From Zygotorulaspora mrakii (lineage: Eukaryota; Ascomycota; Saccharomycetes; Saccharomycetales; Saccharomycetaceae), in the NCBI RefSeq assembly GCF_013402915.1, contig NC_050724.1, positions 930,001 to 994,000 on the forward strand: a stretch of DNA of 64,000 nt. Reading direction: 5' to 3'. Shown one piece after another: positions 8,006 to 18,863 of the stretch. Made by a program: the position numbers and the translations under genes. Each line of letters opens with the position of its first letter. The first letter of the stretch is position 1. The notes under the pieces were generated by a model that was not told where the DNA came from, searched no databases, and saw only the letters and a list, made by a program, of their open reading frames with translations.

Positions 8006-9994
8006 TTAAGAACGATTAAAAAGTTTTGAAATGAAGTTTTTCTTGCCCTTCTGTTTGGATAAACCAGATCCATTTTCAGCGGAGTTATTTGCCATGTTTT
8101 CATTTTCTTGCCCGATTGCGTGGGTCGATGCTTGTTGCCCTATTTCTGGCACGGTGGTTCTTTGAAACGAAGACCTTTGCCCCGAAGGAGTGGGAGCAGC
8201 GGCGGATGGGGAATTCGCACTTGCAAGCTGTTTCTCCCTCTTTGGTGGCTGGTAACCGCTATTTTCAGCGGAAAACTGCTTAATTTTATCAAACACATTT
8301 TTGAGTTTTGATTTACGTTCACCACTTTCATTTTTCTTTAAGGTTTCCGTCACTGAAATTGGCTCTTGCACTTGAAGCACATCTGAAGCCGTTGTTGTCT
8401 TTGTTGCAGTGGTACCATTTTGCGTTTCGAATACTTGCGAGTCTTGTTCTTCAATGGAAAGATTTCTGGAATTGTCGTTCGTCTCGTGCGAAGCCCCTGA
8501 TAGTTTTTCAGCCAGGTCTTGCCTGTCCTCACGCATAGATTGCACCCCCGGTAAATTTTGTGTACTTTGAGTTGGAGGTTTTGTTTGGGTTGCCTGAGCA
8601 TGTTTTTGCGGAACTCGAGCATGTGGTTGCGATAAATTATCCTCCACCTGAACAGAAGGGACTGTTTCAATTGCATGCTGCTTGTTATACTTATTTTGCG
8701 CGATTGCCAATGCCTGCGCGTACATTTCATCGTCAGCAATGAGTCTACTGGATGAGTTGTTTAGCTCAGTGATTGCTTTTACAGCAGGAGACGGTTTCTC
8801 TATTGGTGAATCATCGCCTTTATTATTCTTGTTGAAGAATCCACTTATTTTTTTTGAACCTCTTCTTGAATTTTCACCAGTAGTTGGTGCTTTACCCGTA
8901 ACGCGCGGTTCTTCTCTTAGATTTCTCTGTCCTAAAGTGCTCATTCGGTTGTTCTTTTCGACAGGAATATTTCCGGAATAATTGCTCTGGCTATAAACCT
9001 TTTGTTGAGCCACAGCAAGCGCTTTGTTATACATCTCCTGTTCAGTCATTGGGTGACTTTGAGTGGCCCTTTTTTTTTTTAAATGGCTGTCAGCTTTTTT
9101 TTTTGGTGCTGCTGATCGTTGTACCTTGTTTCTGATAGTTTTTTTGCCATTTCTCTTCCTCTCACCAGGTGGGTATTCCAAAGCATCTGAAAATGCAGAA
9201 ATACTGCTGGTTTGATCCAACGGTACTTCTCCATCTGACAGCTGTAATTCAGCATCGTATTGGGATGAATTTCGGGGTTCTGTAAGTGCTGCATATGCAT
9301 GACCAACGGCAGGTGCTGTACTGTGCGAATCGTCCTCCTCCGAAAGCTCATCTAATCCGTTCTCCTGCAAGATAAAGTTGCCACTAAACTCATCAAAATG
9401 CCTGTTTGAATCAACAAGGGGGATTGCTTGCGTTGTAGTTGTTGTAGTTTCTACATATTCGTATCCATTAACCCTTTTAATGGTTCTTTTTGTGATGGAC
9501 TGAGTTCTTCCATGAGGATCTTTCACTTCGGTTGTCTTGACTGTTATAGAATTGGCTCTTGATCCATTACTCGGATTGGAGTTAACCGAAACGGGTAAGT
9601 TACGTCTGTTATATTTGTTTGAAGAGGCAATAGAACTTGTTCTACCTTGTCCCGGTTGACCGGACGATTGAGATCTCAAAGAGTACGTCCTGTAGTTCGG
9701 AACAACACCAGAGTTTCTACTGCTATTCATGGCACCCACGGAAAGAACACGATCAGGAACCCTATTTTTATACTGAGCACTCTGATATCCAGCACTATGC
9801 GTCATTGACTGCGCCCTTCCTGGCTGCTGAGACCTTCCAGTAGCCCCGTGAGTTGCCAAACCGGTAGATGCAGCGTAAGCTGCAGCTGCCGATAGCTGGG
9901 GATTCCTCTCACCATTTTGTTTGTCTCTGTAGTAATAATCGTACCTCGAAAGGTCCGGGACCCTATGTTCCTTTTTGGTCAATCCAAATACCAT
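8006..9994 (-). CDS. MSC3: MSC3 orthologue, cell-periphery protein of unknown biochemical role
   Basis: A 662-residue low-complexity protein (S. cerevisiae Msc3 is somewhat longer). Conserved islands identify it: the N-terminus MVFGLTKKEHRVPDLSRYDYYY with PQLSAAAAYA, the block SRANSITVKTTEVKDPHGRTQSITKRTIKRVNGYEYVETTTTT (about 145-190), and RHFDEFSGNF. Two internal copies of a short element are visible: TEQEMYNKALAVAQQK (about 315) and ADDEMYAQALAIAQNKY (about 425), probably helical. The C-terminus is basic (KGKKNFISKLFNRS). S. cerevisiae MSC3 affects meiotic sister-chromatid recombination and its product localises to the cell periphery; no enzyme fold is evident. The position next to CCC1, with the histone pair inserted from the other WGD track, matches YLR219W. 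Confidence 0.85.
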   Translation of the reverse strand: MVFGLTKKEHRVPDLSRYDYYYRDKQNGERNPQLSAAAAYAASTGLATHGATGRSQQPGRAQSMTHSAGYQSAQYKNRVPDRVLSVGAMNSSRNSGVVPNYRTYSLRSQSSGQPGQGRTSSIASSNKYNRRNLPVSVNSNPSNGSRANSITVKTTEVKDPHGRTQSITKRTIKRVNGYEYVETTTTTTQAIPLVDSNRHFDEFSGNFILQENGLDELSEEDDSHSTAPAVGHAYAALTEPRNSSQYDAELQLSDGEVPLDQTSSISAFSDALEYPPGERKRNGKKTIRNKVQRSAAPKKKADSHLKKKRATQSHPMTEQEMYNKALAVAQQKVYSQSNYSGNIPVEKNNRMSTLGQRNLREEPRVTGKAPTTGENSRRGSKKISGFFNKNNKGDDSPIEKPSPAVKAITELNNSSSRLIADDEMYAQALAIAQNKYNKQHAIETVPSVQVEDNLSQPHARVPQKHAQATQTKPPTQSTQNLPGVQSMREDRQDLAEKLSGASHETNDNSRNLSIEEQDSQVFETQNGTTATKTTTASDVLQVQEPISVTETLKKNESGERKSKLKNVFDKIKQFSAENSGYQPPKREKQLASANSPSAAAPTPSGQRSSFQRTTVPEIGQQASTHAIGQENENMANNSAENGSGLSKQKGKKNFISKLFNRS

Positions 9995-11978
<1,984 letters not shown>

Positions 11979-12318
11979 GAAGCTGTATCATTTTTTGGAT
12001 AGATACATATATATATATGTAATTTTCATTTAAGTATTTATGGCCTCACTTTCGCTACTGTTGCACCAGTCACCCACAACGAATCCTTTGTTTGGGATCA
12101 ACAATCCCATCGCTCGAAACAGTTTGTGGAAAATTTCTGAGGCACTCAATCACTTTGATAGATGTACACTCGTCTAGGGTCTAGAAACTACTTTTGATAC
12201 AGTGGGCACTATTTATCGGTCATCCGTTAGACATTTATTAATCTTTGGAAACCCTGCGCTTCTCATATTTGAGGTGATAGCAGTTGGGAATTTCTTTTAA
12301 GCTAAAAAGGGTCCTAGC
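11979..12318. other. ADK1-SIR4 intergenic region
   Basis: A 340-base gap between tandem genes. It starts with a short alternating TA tract (about 12005-12018) that may be part of the ADK1 3' end formation signal. No other motif or gene was recognised. Confidence 0.5.
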
Positions 12319-15300
12319 ATGGACAGTAACAGTATTCCCCCCATGCCAGCTTCGGAAATCTCAAAATCAACCTCTGGATATCCACAGAAAAAATCAGAAA
12401 CCAGAGAACCTATTAGTACACTGGAAAAAAAGTTAGATAGGGGACCGCAATCAGAAAACACGAAGCTGGACGGGCAGTCTGAAAAGAAGGTAGATTCGAT
12501 TCAAACTAACAGTATCAAACTCGTGAAATTCACGCCAACAAGCAAGAAGTGGGAAAAACCATCCAGTGGTAGTGCACCAGGGACACCTGTACGACGGAGG
12601 GAGCAATCTACAAAACCTTTACCTCGTTCACAGTCCTTAAAGCTAGCAAGTCTAGATTCAATACCCCTACCCGGCGTAGACACGGAAGGACGTAATAACG
12701 AAGAAAAGAATGACAAACTGCTGGGACTACTTCGCTCTAAGAATGCGCATGGGAACTTTTTAAATTTGACCATGAGCAAAGAGGAAATGGCTGCTGCACC
12801 AAAGTCATACTCAACTTCTACCCGAGAATTTATAAGCTCTAATAATACCGCTAGAATACGAACTTCTCCTGTAAGAAAAGAAATAACTAATATTGATGTT
12901 AACAAACTAGCTGAACTTAGACGTACGTCATCTCCACGAGATGAATTGAAAAAGGAGGAGCGTTCTAATGAATCGAGGGCAAATAATATGTCATTTTCTT
13001 CTAGTGTTGAAGAGCTTCTAAGGAGGAGGAAAGTCAAGCAGCAAAGCAGGATACCTAACTTGCCTTTCAGACATGCACTAAATTTTCCTTTGGCAGTCAA
13101 CCCCGAAAACAGTGAACTAGCCAAAAAAAATGCCGAAAAATACAAACTCCATAAACCTGTTTCAAGTTCAGCTGAGGATCACGATCAGACTGAAACGGTA
13201 TCGAATGATCTGAAAAAAGCAGGCTCTGAAGGAAGAGATGTGCAAGTTCAAGATGCAGCTGAAAAAGAATCAATAGCCCAAACTCTCCATACAGAAAATT
13301 TGCCAGTTATTAAGTCTTCGAAAGTAATGGAGACGCAAATTAGGAAAGGCGCAACTGTTGAGAAGGATAACATACAAAATGATGAGGAGAAGCAAGAGGT
13401 GTCAATCAAAGAGAACAGCAACAAAAGTACCACATATAAGGACGGTATTCCAAGTGCAAGTTCTGCTAGTCTAGCAGCAAAACCCGATATGAGGAACATC
13501 GATGATGAGTCAATAAGAAAGAGCAAGGTAGTTGCTGCTTTTGAAGAACATTCACAATTAACCGAAACTCCAGACGTTTCTCATTCAAAGCATATAATCC
13601 TTCAAACTCCTATGAAGCGGCATGAAAATTCTTCAACTTTTAAGAATAACAATAATTCAGCCATCCTAAAATCTTTGAAAGCAAAATGGAAAGAAATACT
13701 TCAATCCGAGGATCCATATAGCGGAGACCGGGCCAAAGAGCTAGTAAAGTTTTTTGGTGATACCCAGGTGGGGCAAGAAAGAATCGACACTTCTCAGGGG
13801 CGGTCTCTTCTAAAGATGCATCCCGGCATCACTAAGGCGGATGATTTACCTCACGATCCTATCTTTGACGGCTTCAGACCTACTGTCGTATTGACTCAAA
13901 ACGGGAATAGATTAATGAGTAGAAATGGCGTGTCGGCCGCCAACACTAATTCAAGTAATAATGCGACTGGGCGAAATCCGCAAAATGCTGTTGACCATAC
14001 CAACAAACAATCGCCTTCAAAGCCACCAAAAGTTACAAACTCAGGAAATTCGATGGAAACTAATATCAATGCCATCATCCAAGAGCCTGCTCCTTACCTA
14101 ACGGTACCAAGGGAAATTCCTAGTGAGAAAATTCCAAAGTTAAATCCATCTAATTCAGGTACTCCACGATTCAGTAAGATCAAGGTGCCACATATAAATC
14201 TGAAAAGCACATTTGCGTCTAACACAAACAGCACATTAGCTTCGAATACCTATCGAAAAAGTATCTCACCAAAAATTTCTGATCCTGAAACTGAAACCAG
14301 AAAATTCAATCGAACATTTCCCTCGAGTGTTCTAACGAAGTTGCATGGAAAACGTCGTTACGGTCGAGAGATTATACAGGGCTTGGTCCAAACCGGCGTA
14401 GCCCAACATAAACCTTTCAGTGAAGATTCCGACGTAAGTGTCACTAATGATATCTGCTCAGCTAGCAATTACGAGGTATCTTATGCTTACTATTACCAAC
14501 AATTGCAGAGAAGGGGTAAACTTGAATATCTAACTCTCGATAACCCAACTGAGACTAAGTTAGTTGAGAACGCCTCTGTATTACATCAGCCAACATCTGA
14601 TTCTAGCGTCAGAATGAAACATGTGATGAGTAGCCCCGAAAAACTGAATGGCAAATCAGACATCGAAGGTTATTCGAAAGAGGGTTGGATGAAAGAATGG
14701 CGGTCCAAACTAAGGACATGCACAGTCTATTTTGATATACCTGGTTCTTCGGAAATTGGTGTTCCGGGAAACCAGACAGATTACTTGAAAAGGATATTCG
14801 AGGTGGATTTTGGCGTCAAGTTAGCGAAAACCTTGAATGAACACGTAGATTTGATGATAATAAATGAAAATTGTGATGGCATCGATGATAGAATTCCGTT
14901 CTCGCAAACGGTGACGAATGCAATTCCAGGTGTTAAATGCGATAAGAAACTAAGGGTGTGGAATCAAGCAAAAGCTTGGCAATTCATTAAAAATTTGGGG
15001 ATAGTAGTACCGCCTTTTAAATCCATCTCTGCAATGCAAGTTCGCTCGAAAGATAGTAAACAGAAGGAGAACTTAAATAAGGAAATGGCCGAGAAGAATG
15101 TGGTGGCTGTAAAAGCAACAGAAGAAGAACTAAAAGGAAAAGAAGTGAATGTTGAACAACAAAAAGAAAAAGAAGTAGAGAAGAGAGAGTCAGAGAAGAG
15201 AGAATTAGAGAAGAGAGAATTAGAGAAGAGAGAATCAGAGAAGAGAGAATCAGAGAAGAGAGAATTAGAGAAGAGAGAATTAGAGAAGAGAGAATTAGAG

Positions 15301-16095
15301 AAGAGAGAATTAGAGAAGAGAGAATCAGAGAAGAGAGAATCAGAGAAGAGAGAATTAGAGAAGAGAGAATTAGAGAAGAGAGAATTAGAGAAGAGAGAAT
15401 TAGAGAAGACAGAGACAGAAAAGAGAGAATTGGAGAAGACAGAGACAGAAAAGAGAGAATTAGAGAAGAAAGAATTAGAGAAGAAAGAATTAGAAAGGAA
15501 TGTTAAAAGGAAAGAGGCTGAACGAAAAGAAGTAGAAAAGAAAGGAATAAAGAGAGAAGCCAATGAAGTAAAAAAGGCAAAGGTTTCATCAGTTAAATAT
15601 AGCAGAAATAAAAATATTGTTGAAGGCCAAAAACATGATCGCGGAAAAAACCAAAATTTGCCGATCCTGGCAGAACCCTTCAACTCTAATCCGGTTCAAA
15701 ACCAAAATGACCAAAGCGAAATTTCAGCACTCGAGCAGGAAAGCGACGATGAAAAGTCATACTTAGAGGGCCTTCTAGAGAACGCTTCCATCATAACGGA
15801 TGCGAAAGACAAACAACTTGAAGATGGAAGAAGGCTTGTACTAAAACTTTCTAGAGAGGTGATGCTGAGAGAGCTCAAAATAACTTCACTTGAAGGTCAA
15901 CTAAGATCATCTCAAAAGGAGATAGAAAAAGAACGGTCTACTTTGGAGGATTGCAAAAAGTTATTGACTGAGAAAGATCTCATAATTTCTGAGTATCAAC
16001 AACATATCGAAACCCTCACGCAAAATAAGCGCTCAAGAGACAAAGACGACAAGGACACACAGACAAAAAAAAAGTACCGGAAACTAACAAAGTAA
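12319..16095 (+). CDS. SIR4: SIR4, silent-information-regulator scaffold
   Basis: 1258 residues (1358 in S. cerevisiae). Sir4 is the non-enzymatic scaffold of the SIR complex; it binds Sir2, Sir3, Rap1 and yKu and silences mating cassettes and telomeres. The first 750 residues are fast-evolving, Ser/Lys/Asn-rich and probably disordered. Residues about 785-897 (GWMKEWRSKLRTCTVYFD ... RVWNQAKAWQFIKNLGIVVPP) have the look of the H-BRCT fold in the PAD region of Sir4. Residues 954-1058 are 21 charged pentapeptides (separate entry). The C-terminus (about 1135-1245) is a predicted coiled coil (SYLEGLLENASIITDAKDKQLEDG ... LKITSLEGQL), where S. cerevisiae Sir4 dimerises and binds Sir3. Identity rests largely on this architecture and the ADK1-SIR4 order of YDR226W/YDR227W. 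Confidence 0.9.
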   Translation: MDSNSIPPMPASEISKSTSGYPQKKSETREPISTLEKKLDRGPQSENTKLDGQSEKKVDSIQTNSIKLVKFTPTSKKWEKPSSGSAPGTPVRRREQSTKPLPRSQSLKLASLDSIPLPGVDTEGRNNEEKNDKLLGLLRSKNAHGNFLNLTMSKEEMAAAPKSYSTSTREFISSNNTARIRTSPVRKEITNIDVNKLAELRRTSSPRDELKKEERSNESRANNMSFSSSVEELLRRRKVKQQSRIPNLPFRHALNFPLAVNPENSELAKKNAEKYKLHKPVSSSAEDHDQTETVSNDLKKAGSEGRDVQVQDAAEKESIAQTLHTENLPVIKSSKVMETQIRKGATVEKDNIQNDEEKQEVSIKENSNKSTTYKDGIPSASSASLAAKPDMRNIDDESIRKSKVVAAFEEHSQLTETPDVSHSKHIILQTPMKRHENSSTFKNNNNSAILKSLKAKWKEILQSEDPYSGDRAKELVKFFGDTQVGQERIDTSQGRSLLKMHPGITKADDLPHDPIFDGFRPTVVLTQNGNRLMSRNGVSAANTNSSNNATGRNPQNAVDHTNKQSPSKPPKVTNSGNSMETNINAIIQEPAPYLTVPREIPSEKIPKLNPSNSGTPRFSKIKVPHINLKSTFASNTNSTLASNTYRKSISPKISDPETETRKFNRTFPSSVLTKLHGKRRYGREIIQGLVQTGVAQHKPFSEDSDVSVTNDICSASNYEVSYAYYYQQLQRRGKLEYLTLDNPTETKLVENASVLHQPTSDSSVRMKHVMSSPEKLNGKSDIEGYSKEGWMKEWRSKLRTCTVYFDIPGSSEIGVPGNQTDYLKRIFEVDFGVKLAKTLNEHVDLMIINENCDGIDDRIPFSQTVTNAIPGVKCDKKLRVWNQAKAWQFIKNLGIVVPPFKSISAMQVRSKDSKQKENLNKEMAEKNVVAVKATEEELKGKEVNVEQQKEKEVEKRESEKRELEKRELEKRESEKRESEKRELEKRELEKRELEKRELEKRESEKRESEKRELEKRELEKRELEKRELEKTETEKRELEKTETEKRELEKKELEKKELERNVKRKEAERKEVEKKGIKREANEVKKAKVSSVKYSRNKNIVEGQKHDRGKNQNLPILAEPFNSNPVQNQNDQSEISALEQESDDEKSYLEGLLENASIITDAKDKQLEDGRRLVLKLSREVMLRELKITSLEGQLRSSQKEIEKERSTLEDCKKLLTEKDLIISEYQQHIETLTQNKRSRDKDDKDTQTKKKYRKLTK
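15178..15492 (+). repeat. In-frame 15-bp minisatellite in SIR4 (21 x EKRE(L/S)-type pentapeptide)
   Basis: Exactly 21 tandem 15-bp units (315 bp) encode EKREL, EKRES, EKTET and EKKEL. The first 15 units are EKREL or EKRES. Units 4-9 and 10-15 both read S S L L L L, a 90-bp higher-order duplication. The last six units carry the divergent TET and KKEL types. A period of five does not build a heptad coiled coil; the alternation of K/R and E suggests a long, charged single alpha helix between the BRCT-like and coiled-coil parts. Confidence 0.97.
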
Positions 16096-16869
16096 TGAAC
16101 GGGATACACTCGCACACTCTTCATAAGTTCCTTTACTTTGTGCTTTCTTTTTATTAGCGACACATTTTCTAGATCATTATCGCATTCATTTTTCAAAATG
16201 TGATTGTCATTTACGACTCTGATGAGCCGGAATTTGAAGCTGAATCCCTCGAAATCTACCCGGTTTTCCTAAAATTGTAAACAGGGAAGATCGATAGGGC
16301 ACTTTTGCAGTCATCAACCCATCAATTCCAGCAACCCAAGACAATAGTTGCACGCTGTCCTTTCCCTAATCGCATAACCACAAAATCGCACTAGCTCACC
16401 TGACGTGTACCAGAACTGTGAACCCTGATCCTCAAAACATGGCCAATTGGAGAGATTGAAATGTGATCTCGCATTTGAAGACAGAACTAGTGACTTGGGA
16501 GACTGCCAAAATCAATACTGTTTTTAAATGGATGGGAACATCGTACTCAACTAGTTCTTCAAGTTTTAGATAATAGTTAGCGTTTCGCCAATAATTTATA
16601 TCTGAAGGGTAAAATGCTCTTCCAGGTTGCGAACAGTCAACTTCAGTTCAGTTGTCTGTTCGATCACTGCTCTAGGGCTTAATATTAGTTCTGTTAGAAT
16701 TCTTTTTATAGGCCATATATCAGGGTTGCACTCATCTCAACGCGAAGAGTGCGTTTGTTCGCATTTTTAACAAATCTTGAAAGCGAGGAGGATTAATCAG
16801 GAAAACACAATGAATTAGGAGGCCTCATGAGTTTCACCTCGATTTCAACCAATTGACATTCTAAATCTT
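16096..16869. other. SIR4-ASF2 intergenic region
   Basis: A 774-base gap between tandem genes. A near match to Reb1 (CTACCCGG, one mismatch) lies around 16257. No ORF, tRNA or repeat of note was seen. It should contain the SIR4 terminator and the ASF2 promoter. Confidence 0.45.
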
Positions 16870-18678
16870 ATGAACGGTAACAAGAGAGAGCTCTCTAATG
16901 ACTCTAATATAGTAGACAGAGCTTTTGATATCAGCAAACCCAGACAAGATAGCAAGAAAAACGCTTTTCATTATATTCATCCTAGTCAAAGACCCCAGAA
17001 AGCGTGGCTCACTTCGAAAGCTAACAGGTCTTCACATCTCAAAGAAAATCTAAGCTTTAATCCACTAAGGTCTCTTTTGCGGTCTTCACCAGGCAATTTT
17101 TCTGTTATCACAGCTTCTGAAAGAAATATGCAGAAGAATGAGAACCCAATAGATAAGAACGCGGCACGCGATCACATGAATATCAATAAAAATTCTTCAT
17201 CAATGCGAAATTCAAGTATCAATGATACTGCAGTCTCTGATCATCAAGGTCCACGTCCGATTAGTGTCGATGATTGTTCAGTGAATAGCACTTGTAAAGT
17301 ATCTGTAGATGCAAATGGAGGTTATGACATGTTGGAACCACCAATACGGCCTGGGCGTTCGATCAAGGACGATACTCCTGTACAGACACTGGAGCCGCAA
17401 GATTCTATGAAAAAGATGATTGAGGATATAATGAGATATGAAATCAGAATTGCTAGTCTATATGGTAGAATGGCAAAAATGCAAAAAGAAAATGATATTC
17501 TCCGAGATGATTTCAAGATGGTATCAGAAAGGAACATCGATTTGACCTTATCTTTGCGGAAAAAATTGAATAGTAGGTCAAAAGAGGCATTTTATGATAG
17601 TGCTGAAGAGCAGAGTACTTCAAGAGAAGATAGAAAGAGAAAAGTTGCTGATGTCGTTGAAGATAGAGATAACCCAAACGGCATACAACATTTCAAGAGG
17701 CAAAATACTCATTCTACGCAGGTCACTGATAAAGCTGAGCTGTCAAAAATGCTTGAAAAGCTTCAAAGGAGCATAATTAAAAGATTAGAAGAGTACAGAG
17801 GAGTACAGAAGAAATTAGAAAAGAGATTTGAGCAGTTGGAAGAAAGTGAAAAACATCAGCTTGATTCATTAAGGGAGGAAAGTCCGTTGATTAAACACTT
17901 AAGATCAAATTTACTTAGAGTTCACAATGAGTTGAAGGTGGTCAGAGAATTTGGAAATGTACGAGCTGCAAACCTGAAGGCAGCATTGGATCTCCAAAAG
18001 AATAATGTGGTAGTGCTTAACAGGAAACTCGAAGCTAATCATGTTCACATGGACAAGTCCAGCAAGTCTCTTAGAGAGGCTTCTAAATATATAAAATCTT
18101 ATCAAATGGCATTCAATGAACAAAGAAAACAGATATTAGATTTATCTGACAAAGCTTCACAGATTAACTCCACCAGCGCACCGAAGGCAATAGAAAAAGA
18201 ACAACTATCTAAAAGTGACAATACTACAGACATGGAATCATTGACGAAAGTTATTGAGATCCAGCGAGAGGACATATCCATTTTGAACGAAGAGTTGCAT
18301 CAAGAGAAGTTGAAAAATAAATCTCTCTTGCGTACTTTAGAAGGCCACAATACCGGGCAGCAAAATGGAGCAATTCGTGCCAATGATCATCAGCGGGAGG
18401 GCCTAACAAAGAGTTATATCGAGGTACTGGAGCAACAGGCCCAAGACAAAGAAAACTATCATAAAAGAATACAGCATATTCATAAGACCTACCGAGCTAT
18501 TTTGCATCAAAAGGACGTTGAGCACAGGAATCACTTGAATAGCATATCTTTGAGTTTTAGGGAGAATAATGAACCAAAATCACTTTCAACCAATGTTATA
18601 ACTGAAAAGAAATCAGACCCCAACTCCGGCCTCGTCATTACATTTAATGATCATAAAAGGGCTGGAGATAAAACCTGA
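16870..18678 (+). CDS. ASF2: ASF2 orthologue, SIR4-linked coiled-coil protein
   Basis: 602 residues (525 in S. cerevisiae Asf2). The N-terminal 170 residues are Ser/Asn-rich and basic. Long helical coiled-coil segments follow: about 176-236 (SMKKMIEDIMRYEIRIASLYGRMAKMQKENDIL), 288-330, 340-420 and 450-560 (SYIEVLEQQAQDKENYHKRIQHIHKTYRAILHQKD). I did not recognise a catalytic domain. Assignment is mainly by synteny: S. cerevisiae ASF2 (YDL197C) neighbours GGC1 (YDL198C) in the same orientation, as here once PCF11 of the sister track is interleaved. Overexpressed ASF2 derepresses silent loci in S. cerevisiae. Direct adjacency to SIR4, with a coiled coil in both, supports an origin by tandem duplication of a SIR4-like ancestor, which is inference. 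Confidence 0.75.
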   Translation: MNGNKRELSNDSNIVDRAFDISKPRQDSKKNAFHYIHPSQRPQKAWLTSKANRSSHLKENLSFNPLRSLLRSSPGNFSVITASERNMQKNENPIDKNAARDHMNINKNSSSMRNSSINDTAVSDHQGPRPISVDDCSVNSTCKVSVDANGGYDMLEPPIRPGRSIKDDTPVQTLEPQDSMKKMIEDIMRYEIRIASLYGRMAKMQKENDILRDDFKMVSERNIDLTLSLRKKLNSRSKEAFYDSAEEQSTSREDRKRKVADVVEDRDNPNGIQHFKRQNTHSTQVTDKAELSKMLEKLQRSIIKRLEEYRGVQKKLEKRFEQLEESEKHQLDSLREESPLIKHLRSNLLRVHNELKVVREFGNVRAANLKAALDLQKNNVVVLNRKLEANHVHMDKSSKSLREASKYIKSYQMAFNEQRKQILDLSDKASQINSTSAPKAIEKEQLSKSDNTTDMESLTKVIEIQREDISILNEELHQEKLKNKSLLRTLEGHNTGQQNGAIRANDHQREGLTKSYIEVLEQQAQDKENYHKRIQHIHKTYRAILHQKDVEHRNHLNSISLSFRENNEPKSLSTNVITEKKSDPNSGLVITFNDHKRAGDKT

Positions 18679-18863
18679 TCTACTTCCACTCAATGCGGAC
18701 GGCTCTTCATTTACTTCTTCTTTTTGTGTTGACACATTAAAGAGCGCTATGAAACTATATATTCATGGCGTTGTGCTTTTCCGGACTTTTCAAGCCCATG
18801 AGAAATGTATTCACTTATTTATTGACATTGTTAATTGTGTATAGCTAACATTTTACTAGGAAA

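Noticed and set aside
14964..15683. 239-codon open frame on the minus strand rich in SNSLFSNSLFSDS-type repeats
   Set aside because: It is the antisense shadow of the SIR4 15-bp repeat; a 15-bp period keeps all frames open or closed together, and the frame lies fully inside SIR4.
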